Shown here: piece by piece, positions 8,705 through 15,341 of the stretch
Position numbering within the stretch: the stretch's first letter is position 1
Layout: each line of letters opens with the position of its first letter
Assembly (NCBI GenBank): GCA_024401475.1
Contig: JAKSKZ010000021.1
Location: 1 to 57,774, forward strand
Direction: 5' to 3'
Origin: Paludibacteraceae bacterium
GTDB taxonomy: Bacteria; Bacteroidota; Bacteroidia; Bacteroidales; Paludibacteraceae
Length of the DNA: 57,774 nucleotides
The notes under the pieces: generated by a model
The model's database searches: none
What the model was told of the DNA's origin: nothing
What the model saw: only the letters and a program-made list of their open reading frames with translations
Translations under genes and position numbers: made by a program

Positions 8705-9604
8705 TTATTTATGCGGTGGCATAAATTTCCACAAAGGGCCAAAACTCTTTGTTAATAAATAATATATAGCTTTCAGACGACTATAAAAGGCACTCTTTTT
8801 TATCTCAGACTCGGGATGAGTAGTTCCTACTAACTCAGGAACGAAAGACTCGTCACGACGAGTTACCAGACGTCTAAACTTTGAATTAGTGATTCCCCAT
8901 TTCATCAAAAACTGCATTTGACCAAAGTTTTTCTTGATGCGTGTTGTTGATTTTGTCTCAAAGTGATATACCCTACTTGCTGATAAACCTTTAAAATACC
9001 TCACGCCATAAAACCAAAGTTTTGCGGTGAAATCGGGATCACTGTACATTCCAGGAGAGTATTCAACACTATATCCACCGATGATGTCCCATACATCACG
9101 ATGCACCACATTCGGTGGAAGCGTAGCACCAAACCAGTCGGCCAACGGATAGTCCTTATACTCCTTCAATAATTTCTCCTCTTGGAAAGACTCTATTGTA
9201 TCACCATAATCGGCTACAATGATTGAACTGCCTTGCGTATGTGGCTGAATAGTCGTTGCAGAAAGGAAGAACATATTGTCTTTCTGCGCCTTAATTTCAT
9301 CATAAAGCACTTTATCCCACTCTGGCAAAACATACATATCATCGTTGAGAAAAAGAATGTAATCGGTCTTGACTTTCGTACGCATCATGTTCATGGAAAA
9401 ACAGACACCTATATTTTGCGGACTATACGTATAGTCAAATCCTTGTTCCTTCACCCACTCCAAAGTTCCATCTTTTCCTTCATTCACATGAATGATGATT
9501 TGATGTTGATAAGTGGAATTTTTCTTTATGCTCTCAACACATAATTTTAAGAAAGGAAGGTTATTCCATGAAGGAATAAATATTGAAAATACATTCTGCT
9601 CCAT
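8705..9604 (-). CDS. Glycosyltransferase family 2
   Basis: A 299-residue GT-A enzyme. The N-terminus FSIFIPSWNNLPFLKLCVES and the DxD region YILFLNDDMYVLPEWD near residue 90 are clear. NIGVCFSMNMM is the usual loop, and a GT2 catalytic-type segment SPGMYSDPDFTAKLW lies near residue 190. It differs from its two neighbours, so it probably makes a different linkage on the same glycan. It sits between the two WaaE-like paralogues, 22 bases upstream of the downstream start, consistent with one transcript. A function in outer-membrane polysaccharide assembly is inferred from context. Confidence 0.86.
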   Translation of the reverse strand: MEQNVFSIFIPSWNNLPFLKLCVESIKKNSTYQHQIIIHVNEGKDGTLEWVKEQGFDYTYSPQNIGVCFSMNMMRTKVKTDYILFLNDDMYVLPEWDKVLYDEIKAQKDNMFFLSATTIQPHTQGSSIIVADYGDTIESFQEEKLLKEYKDYPLADWFGATLPPNVVHRDVWDIIGGYSVEYSPGMYSDPDFTAKLWFYGVRYFKGLSASRVYHFETKSTTRIKKNFGQMQFLMKWGITNSKFRRLVTRRDESFVPELVGTTHPESEIKKSAFYSRLKAIYYLLTKSFGPLWKFMPPHK

Positions 9605-9632
9605 TACTTATATTTTTATCCTTGTGACGGAA

Positions 9633-10400
9633 TCATTTTTGAATCATCTTCTCCATACGTTCGCGCTCTAAAGCCTTATAGAGCACCACATACTTATAGT
9701 AAGCGTTATTACAAGCCTGAATAAAACCTACTTTTCCATATCGAATGGACCCTTTCAAAATGTAGGTCTTGAAAAAACGGAAGAATGGCGAGAATATCAT
9801 CTTTGCCATCGTTACATGCATACCTTTGCGCTTTACTATCTCATTTTCAGAATACTGATTCATCTTGTTAATCGTATTGTAAGCTGTGTCGGCCAAGTGT
9901 ATGAATGCTAAATCTTCCCTGTTCATCGGAATTTTATCAACTCTTCCTTGCACTTGCGGAAAAGTATGGACATGTGGCGGCCAAACAGTACCTTCCCTAC
10001 GGAAAAAACGCAACTGATAATCAGGATATGACGACTTCATAAAATAGTCCATCATATAATTCTTACGGGGTATGTAAAGCCCAGCTGCACAATTGGGATC
10101 CTCGATGTGTTTATATAGATAATCACGCAACTCTTTTGTCACCAATTCATCGGCATCTACCACCAAAACCCAATCGCTCGAAGCACTCTGTATGGCAAAA
10201 GTTCGAGCTGGCTCGGCACTGACATAGTTCTTTTTTTCAAATGTCACGATCTTGCACCCATACTCTTGAGCTATCTCCAAAGTATGATCTTTGCTCTCCA
10301 TATCACAAATGACGATTTCATCGAAACTTTTCACAGTTTCAAGAACCTCGCGTAAGAACTTTTCAGCATTATATGTGTTAATAACTACTGATATTGCCAT
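9633..10400 (-). CDS. Glycosyltransferase family 2, WaaE/KdtX-like
   Basis: A 255-residue GT-A protein starting MAISVVINTYNAEKFLREV, with ICDMESKDHTLEIA, the DxD motif VVDADELVT, and shared downstream segments AGLYIPRKNYMM, LRFFRREGTVWPPHVHTFP and FIHLAD. It is a paralogue of the gene at 7903-8682, with most of these blocks matching nearly residue for residue. It leads the three-gene glycosyltransferase group, though the lipoprotein at 10443-10937 may share its transcript. It probably builds the inner part of a surface glycan. The sugar specificity is unknown. Confidence 0.88.
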   Translation of the reverse strand: MAISVVINTYNAEKFLREVLETVKSFDEIVICDMESKDHTLEIAQEYGCKIVTFEKKNYVSAEPARTFAIQSASSDWVLVVDADELVTKELRDYLYKHIEDPNCAAGLYIPRKNYMMDYFMKSSYPDYQLRFFRREGTVWPPHVHTFPQVQGRVDKIPMNREDLAFIHLADTAYNTINKMNQYSENEIVKRKGMHVTMAKMIFSPFFRFFKTYILKGSIRYGKVGFIQACNNAYYKYVVLYKALERERMEKMIQK

Positions 10401-10442
10401 TTTTTACCCTTTTTATCGACTTTGATTGTTACCAAAATCTAT

Positions 10443-10937
10443 TTAGTTTTCTCCGTTAGTGATAGTCAACTCGTAATCGTTGCAGAATTTTTTAATAGAT
10501 TTCATCAAATCTGCCTTAACAAAATTATTTTCGGTTGTGACACTCAACAAAATCTCTGACAACTTCTGAACATCTTCTGTCGTACGTTTGTCTGTCTTGC
10601 GTAAAACATCGAATGCCTGCTCGTACTCATTATTGAAAATAGTCTTATAAAAATCTACAAACTCTATGCAGCTTTGACGAACAGCATCATTACCTTCAAA
10701 ATCTTTCATACTTTGAAGTTTTTCTAATGACTTGTCAGCTTGTATTTTAGCTGTTTGAAGAGCAGATTCAGCACCTGCAATGTCACGCTTGGATAAGCAC
10801 TCTACTATAAGTTTGTTCTGAGCCTCCATTTTTGCAGCCTCGTCTGACAACTGCTCAACATACTCACCTGGCGTTGTTGCACACGAACTCATCAACATTG
10901 CGATGAAAATTCCAACTGTATAAATAAAATGCTTCAT
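10443..10937 (-). CDS. Lipoprotein, unknown function
   Basis: About 164 residues from the ATG at 10937, which is immediately followed by a lipoprotein signal (MKHFIYTVGIFIAMLMSSCATT, lipobox MSSC). The longer frame upstream would bury the signal and is rejected. The mature protein is mainly predicted helix with many Lys, Asp and Glu and no Cys other than the lipidated one and two later ones. No enzyme motif is visible. It is the first minus-strand gene left of the proposed origin. A -7-like box (TATCTTTG on the minus strand) at 11032-11039 could drive it, with a leader of about 90 bases. Confidence 0.7.
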   Translation of the reverse strand: MKHFIYTVGIFIAMLMSSCATTPGEYVEQLSDEAAKMEAQNKLIVECLSKRDIAGAESALQTAKIQADKSLEKLQSMKDFEGNDAVRQSCIEFVDFYKTIFNNEYEQAFDVLRKTDKRTTEDVQKLSEILLSVTTENNFVKADLMKSIKKFCNDYELTITNGEN

Positions 10938-11400
10938 ATTAGTGTCTATTTTATTATCCAACTTCTTTATAGTCGTAAATTCAAAGTTTATCAACAAAAT
11001 TGTCACAGACTGCTTTGTTACCTGAATATACCAAAGATAAAATCCTTTCAATTTGTAAAGATAGGCTTATATCTTCTTTTTTCCCCATTTTTCATAGAAA
11101 AATGAGGTATTTGAAGCCAAAAAAGAATCTGAAAGCCCTATATATGAACAATATCTGTTTTAAAAACCATTATCTACGAATTATATGAGATTTTTTTCCT
11201 ATATTTATTAAGTGCAAGGAAGGAGTACTTGCTTCATAGAGTAATGTACTCCAAAAGAAGCAAATTTTCAACAAAGAAGATTATCATTGAGTTCTTTCTC
11301 ATTATTATCGATGAAAACGGGTATTTGGCGTTAAATATCACATTAAACGCAATTCTTACTGATTAGTTTCATAAAAGAGACAAAAATTGTGGAAAAACTC

Positions 11401-11438
11401 GATGAAAAGGGTGTTAATAACTTGTGATAACTCGATTA
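11401..11438 (+). repeat. Origin-region direct repeat, copy 1
   Basis: GATGAAAAGGG, then a variable block with TTAATAACTTGTGATAACT, then CGATTA. It matches copy 2 at 11649-11679 at both ends and in the GATAACT core. It overlaps one of the DnaA-box near-matches, consistent with an iterated initiator-binding element. Confidence 0.6.
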
Positions 11439-11546
11439 AAAAAACTGAAAACTATATTTTCATAATTGAAAAACTTGGATATAGCATCGTCGGGGTCAAA
11501 TTTCCAAATTATTTACTTCTTTTTTTAGAAAAGTAATCAACCGATT

Positions 11547-11555
11547 TTATACACA
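11547..11555 (+). promoter_or_regulatory. Perfect DnaA box
   Basis: TTATACACA matches the DnaA consensus TTATNCACA exactly and lies centrally in the non-coding region where nucleotide skew switches. Confidence 0.6.
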
Positions 11556-11648
11556 GTTGAGGTCAAAGAAAAAGGAATTATTGATTATCTTTGTTCTGTT
11601 GTTAATATTGTTGATAACTATCAATTGAACCTAATATTTAAATACTTA

Positions 11649-11679
11649 GATGAAAAGGGGCTTTTGATAACTTCGATTA
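11649..11679 (+). repeat. Origin-region direct repeat, copy 2
   Basis: GATGAAAAGGGG followed by TTTTGATAACTTCGATTA, the second copy of the unit at 11401-11438. The two are about 250 bases apart in the same orientation. Confidence 0.6.
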
Positions 11680-11834
11680 GATTTTTAATAACGAATTATA
11701 CAAGAGAAATCTGAAAAAAATATCAACCTTATTAACAGCTTATTATTATCATCATATTTTATTTTTAAAAAAAGAAAGAATATAAATATGATTAGGGAAA
11801 AGGAGAATGTTCAAAAACATAAATAGATAGGTTT

Positions 11835-12773
11835 ATGGTGGATTATATTAAAGAAATCGAGAGATTAAAAAAAGAGAAGAATGCCGTCATAATGGGGCAT
11901 TACTATCAGAAAGGTGAAATTCAAGATATTTCAGATTATATAGGCGATAGTCTTGCACTTGCTCAATATGCGGCTAAAACGGATGCTGACATCATCGTAC
12001 TTTGTGGCGTTCATTTTATGGGAGAAACAGCCAAGGTGCTTTGTCCTGATAAGAAGGTATTGGTGCCTGACATGAATGCTGGTTGTTCTCTTGCTGACAG
12101 TTGCAATGCAGATGACTTTAAAAAATTTATTGATGAACATCCTGGTTACAAGGTTATATCTTATGTAAATACTACAGCTGCCGTAAAGGCTTTGACGGAT
12201 GTAGTCGTAACATCTTCAAATGCAAAGCAGATTGTCGAGAGTTTTCCAAAAGATGAGAAGATCATCTTTGGTCCAGATCGTAACTTGGGAAATTATATCA
12301 ACAGCATTACTGGTCGTAATATGCTTCTTTGGGATGGTGCTTGTCATGTCCATGAGCAGTTCTCAGTGGAGAAAATCGCTCAATTAAAGCAAGTCTATCC
12401 AGAGGCTTTGGTTTTGGCGCATCCTGAGTGTAAGAAGACAGTTCTTACGTTGGCAGATCATGTTGGTTCTACGGCCGCATTATTGAAGTTCGCTGTCAAC
12501 TCTGGCAAGAAAGAGTTTATCGTGGCTACCGAGAGCGGTATTTTGCATGAAATGCAGAAGCAGGCTCCAGATAAAATCTTCATTCCAGCACCTGCCAACG
12601 ATAGCACTTGTGCTTGCAACGACTGTAATTATATGAAGTTGAATACAGTGGAGAAGGTTTACAACGCATTGCTTAATGAACAGCCTGAAATATTGGTGGA
12701 TAGGGCTTTGGCAGAAAAGGCTGTTAAGTCAATTCGTCGTATGCTCGAGATTAGTGCTCAATTAGGACTTTAA
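11835..12773 (+). CDS. nadA: Quinolinate synthase A
   Basis: Condenses iminoaspartate (from NadB) with dihydroxyacetone phosphate to quinolinate using a [4Fe-4S] cluster, for NAD synthesis in the cytosol. The 312 residues match the family. Seen motifs: the N-terminal NAVIMGHYYQKGEIQDISDYIGDSL, VLCGVHFMGETAK and DMNAGCSLADSC. Later come AHPECKKTVLTLADHVGSTA and the C-terminal CACNDCNYMKLN; these Cys segments supply the cluster ligands. It is the first gene right of the proposed origin, on the leading strand. A strong terminator follows. Confidence 0.96.
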   Translation: MVDYIKEIERLKKEKNAVIMGHYYQKGEIQDISDYIGDSLALAQYAAKTDADIIVLCGVHFMGETAKVLCPDKKVLVPDMNAGCSLADSCNADDFKKFIDEHPGYKVISYVNTTAAVKALTDVVVTSSNAKQIVESFPKDEKIIFGPDRNLGNYINSITGRNMLLWDGACHVHEQFSVEKIAQLKQVYPEALVLAHPECKKTVLTLADHVGSTAALLKFAVNSGKKEFIVATESGILHEMQKQAPDKIFIPAPANDSTCACNDCNYMKLNTVEKVYNALLNEQPEILVDRALAEKAVKSIRRMLEISAQLGL

Positions 12774-12787
12774 TTAACAACATAGTT

Positions 12788-12832
12788 AATTCTGCAGTCG
12801 GACTTTCTATGTTCGGTTGCAGAATTTTTTTT
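12788..12832 (+). terminator. Terminator of nadA
   Basis: AATTCTGCA pairs with TGCAGAATT around a loop and is followed by a run of T residues; it lies just after the nadA stop. A classical intrinsic terminator. Confidence 0.8.
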
Positions 12833-12842
12833 CTAAAAGAAG

Positions 12843-13184
12843 ATGACATTAGAAGAAGTTCAACAATCTGTTGATAAGTGGATCAAGGAGTACGGAGTTC
12901 GTTATTTCAGCGAATTGACTAATACAGCCGTGCTTATGGAAGAGGTAGGAGAGTTGGCTCGTGTAATGGCTAGAAAGTATGGCGACCAGTCATCCAAAGA
13001 GAGTGATCTTAAATATCATTTGGAAGATGAAATGGCCGATGTACTCTGGGTTTTGGTTTGTTTAGCCAATCAAACGGGCGTGAACTTAACTGAAGCTTTT
13101 AAGAAGAATTTGGAGAAGAAAACGAAAAGAGACGCAACTCGCCATTTGGAGAACGAGAAATTGAAAACTCCTGCTAAGAATTAG
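12843..13184 (+). CDS. MazG-like nucleotide pyrophosphohydrolase
   Basis: A 113-residue all-alpha NTP pyrophosphohydrolase of the MazG family, which hydrolyses (d)NTPs or modified nucleotides to monophosphates as house-cleaning. The metal-binding motif EExxE is seen as MEEVGELARVMARKYG near residue 34, and the second as LEDEMADVLWVLVCLANQTG near residue 62. It is a single-domain form, unlike the double-domain E. coli MazG. It sits between nadA and deoC on the same strand. An exact substrate cannot be assigned. Confidence 0.88.
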   Translation: MTLEEVQQSVDKWIKEYGVRYFSELTNTAVLMEEVGELARVMARKYGDQSSKESDLKYHLEDEMADVLWVLVCLANQTGVNLTEAFKKNLEKKTKRDATRHLENEKLKTPAKN

Positions 13185-13243
13185 TTCTCTTTTTTCATAT
13201 ATATCATTATTGGATAATAAATTAGAATTAATATTTACATACA

Positions 13244-14122
13244 GTGGAAAGATTTGAAGCAGTTTTAAAAGAATACGACTTTTCAATGACAGATAGAGCT
13301 GTTGCTGAGAGCGTTGAAAAAATTTTAGGTGAACATTGCTCCCAAAATATGGAGAAGGCTGTTTATAGTCAATTACTTAGTTTTGTTGATCTAACTTCTC
13401 TTAATACAGAGGACACGGTTGATAAAATCACGGAGATGGTTGAAAAGGTAAATCAATTTGATGAGCAGTTTGATATTTTACCACATCCAGCAGGAATTTG
13501 CGTATATCCAGCTTTGGTTCCTATTGTCAAAGATAACTTGCAAGAAGATGTTGATATAGTGGCAGTTGCCGCAGGTTTCCCTCATTCACAAACATTTGTA
13601 GAGGTGAAGATTGCAGAGGTGGCTATGGCAGTTATGGAGGGTGCGACTGAAATTGACGTTGTTATTCCTGTTGGAAAGTTGCTTTCGGGCAGTTATGACG
13701 AGGTTTATAGTGAACTTTCTGAAATCAAACAATCGTGCAGAGATGCCAAGTTAAAGGTCATTCTTGAGACAGGCCTTTTAAAGAACGCTGAGACGATTAA
13801 AAAGGCTGCACTGGTGTCAATGGTCGCTGGAGCGGATTTCATTAAAACATCGACCGGAAAAGGGCCTCAGGGAGCCACTCCAGAGGCTTTTTATGTAATG
13901 TGCCAAGCTGTAAAGGAATTTAATGCTAAAAATGGCTCCAAAGTGGGTGTGAAAGTGGCAGGTGGTGTTTCTCAAACCGAGGATGCTGTTAAGTATTATA
14001 CGATTGTTAAGAATGTCTTGGGAGATTCTTGGTTAACTCCGGAGCTTTTCCGTATTGGAGCAAGTCGTCTTGTTAATAACTTGCTTACATCTATCATTGG
14101 TAAAGAGGTTAAGTATTTCTAA
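13244..14122 (+). CDS. deoC: Deoxyribose-phosphate aldolase
   Basis: Cleaves 2-deoxyribose 5-phosphate to glyceraldehyde 3-phosphate and acetaldehyde in deoxynucleoside catabolism. The TIM-barrel motifs are present: VDLTSL, VAVAAGFPHSQ, ATEIDVVIPVGKLLSG, the Schiff-base Lys in ADFIKTSTGKG, and VKVAGGV. The frame opens with GTG at 13244 (MERFEAVLKEYD); no better ATG precedes the conserved region. At 292 residues it is slightly longer than E. coli DeoC and resembles the class common in Bacteroidota. A hairpin terminator shared with the converging polyprenyl synthase follows. Confidence 0.95.
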   Translation: MERFEAVLKEYDFSMTDRAVAESVEKILGEHCSQNMEKAVYSQLLSFVDLTSLNTEDTVDKITEMVEKVNQFDEQFDILPHPAGICVYPALVPIVKDNLQEDVDIVAVAAGFPHSQTFVEVKIAEVAMAVMEGATEIDVVIPVGKLLSGSYDEVYSELSEIKQSCRDAKLKVILETGLLKNAETIKKAALVSMVAGADFIKTSTGKGPQGATPEAFYVMCQAVKEFNAKNGSKVGVKVAGGVSQTEDAVKYYTIVKNVLGDSWLTPELFRIGASRLVNNLLTSIIGKEVKYF

Positions 14123-14140
14123 TTTAGTTAGATATAGATA

Positions 14141-14180
14141 CGAAAAAAGGTTGTTGAATCGATGTCAGCAACCTTTTTCG
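14141..14180. terminator. Bidirectional terminator, deoC / polyprenyl synthase
   Basis: AAAAAGGTTGTTG pairs with CAGCAACCTTTTT around a nine-base loop, with A and T runs on the two sides. It lies between convergent genes, so it can stop transcripts from both directions. Confidence 0.8.
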
Positions 14181-14198
14181 TTTATTTGTAAGTATTCG

Positions 14199-15176
14199 TT
14201 ATTTATTTCTTTCTATAGTGTGTTGAAGCAATAGCAACAATGATTGTTTCAATGGGCCATCTGCAAAAATGTCCAATGTTTTGACAGCCTCTTGTTGAAA
14301 ATCGTTCATTCTTTTCTTAGCATATTCAATGCCGCCTTTTTCAATTGCAAATCGAATCAACTTATCAACATTTTCTTTACTAAAATCCTTTTCTTTCAGG
14401 ATTTTTATATGCTCTTCTTTTTCAGTGCCTTGTGCTATATTTAGTGCATAAAGTAGGGGAAGAGTGATTTTTCCTTCTCGTATGTCGTTGCCTACAGGTT
14501 TGCCTATCTCTTTTTCTGTTGAAACATAGTCGAAAATGTCATCTTTGATTTGAAAACAAATTCCATAAATGTTTCCAAATTCGTTCAATTTTTCAACTTG
14601 ATCTTTATTTGCATTCACGGAAATAGCGCCGCAACTTGTGCAGACTGAGAAGAGAGCAGCCGTTTTCTTTCTAATAACTTCTAAATACTTAACCTCATCT
14701 GTTTCAATATTTTTAGCATTAGTTATTTGAAGAAGCTCACCATCAGAGAGTTCTTTTCCTAAATTCGTAATTCGGTCAAGAATATCTATGCTCCTTGTTT
14801 TTCCTGCAATATATAGAGATTGAGAAAGCAGATAGTCGCCAACTAGAACTGCTATTTTGTTTTTCCACAATGCATTAACTGATTCCTTTCCTCTGCGTTC
14901 GAAAGTATCGTCTACAATGTCGTCGTGAATCAAACTTGCAGTGTGCAAAAGTTCCAAAGAGATAGCTGTATTGATTGTTGAATCTGTTGTTTGGTTGCAA
15001 ATCTTAGCACTCAAAAAAGTAAGTAACGGTCTGATTTGCTTGCCTTTATTTCCGTAAATATAGTTGTTCACTACAGACAGAATTTCATTCTTTGATTCAA
15101 AAGCTTTTTTGAAACTTTCATCAAATTTTATGAATTCCTCTTTTACGGGATCTTTTATCTGTTCTATTGAAATCAT
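14199..15176 (-). CDS. Polyprenyl synthetase (trans-isoprenyl diphosphate synthase)
   Basis: About 325 residues from the ATG at 15176; the longer frame adds eight basic residues. It builds long-chain prenyl diphosphates by head-to-tail IPP addition, probably the side chain of menaquinone. The first Asp-rich motif is LIHDDIVDD near residue 85, preceded by LELLHTAS, and the second is FQIKDDIFDY near residue 215. GDYLLSQSLYIAG and GNDIREGKITLPLLYAL are also typical. Chain length cannot be read reliably from sequence. A -7-like box TAATTTTG (minus strand, 15198-15205) gives a short leader consistent with this start. Confidence 0.92.
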   Translation of the reverse strand: MISIEQIKDPVKEEFIKFDESFKKAFESKNEILSVVNNYIYGNKGKQIRPLLTFLSAKICNQTTDSTINTAISLELLHTASLIHDDIVDDTFERRGKESVNALWKNKIAVLVGDYLLSQSLYIAGKTRSIDILDRITNLGKELSDGELLQITNAKNIETDEVKYLEVIRKKTAALFSVCTSCGAISVNANKDQVEKLNEFGNIYGICFQIKDDIFDYVSTEKEIGKPVGNDIREGKITLPLLYALNIAQGTEKEEHIKILKEKDFSKENVDKLIRFAIEKGGIEYAKKRMNDFQQEAVKTLDIFADGPLKQSLLLLLQHTIERNK

Positions 15177-15313
15177 CAGCCTATCTCTTCTTTTTTGCAA
15201 AATTAAGAATAATCTCTTAAAAACTTGTCAACTCCGCCATTATTACGTTTTATTTATGCCATATTTCATTTTAATTATCAAATTTTCGTCGGAAGGATAA
15301 GTTCATTTTTTCC

Positions 15314-15321
15314 TATCTTTG
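15314..15321 (+). promoter_or_regulatory. -7 promoter box for polA
   Basis: TATCTTTG fits TAnnTTTG; transcription would begin near 15327, about 15 bases before the polA ATG at 15342. This supports the short start over the longer frame beginning at 15225. No clean TTTG is found at -33. Confidence 0.5.
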
Positions 15322-15341
15322 TCTTAAATAAAGTTCTTTTT

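Larger units (their letters stand above)
10938..11834. other. oriC: Candidate replication origin (oriC) region
   Basis: Nearly 900 AT-rich bases without a credible gene, between divergent genes. It contains one perfect DnaA box TTATACACA (11547-11555). One-mismatch boxes occur at 10988-10996, 11388-11396, 11412-11420, 11609-11617 and 11729-11737. A motif GATGAAAA(C/G)GGG occurs at 11310, 11401 and 11649; the last two are each followed by a TTGATAACT-like or GTGATAACT-like block and CGATTA, forming a direct repeat. G-versus-C bias of the plus strand changes sign across it. Four parS-like sites lie 6-10 kb away. This combination is typical of a bacterial origin. The assignment is inferred and untested. 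Confidence 0.65.

Noticed and set aside
11000..11188. 62-codon plus-strand frame in the candidate origin
   Set aside because: It has no recognisable motif and lies in a region better explained as non-coding, with DnaA-like boxes around it.
11421..11430. TTGTGATAA as a DnaA box
   Set aside because: It lacks one base of the TGTGNATAA consensus, so I did not count it among the near-match boxes.
15225..15341. Longer start for polA
   Set aside because: The extra residues have no family counterpart, and the -7 box at 15314-15321 lies inside them.
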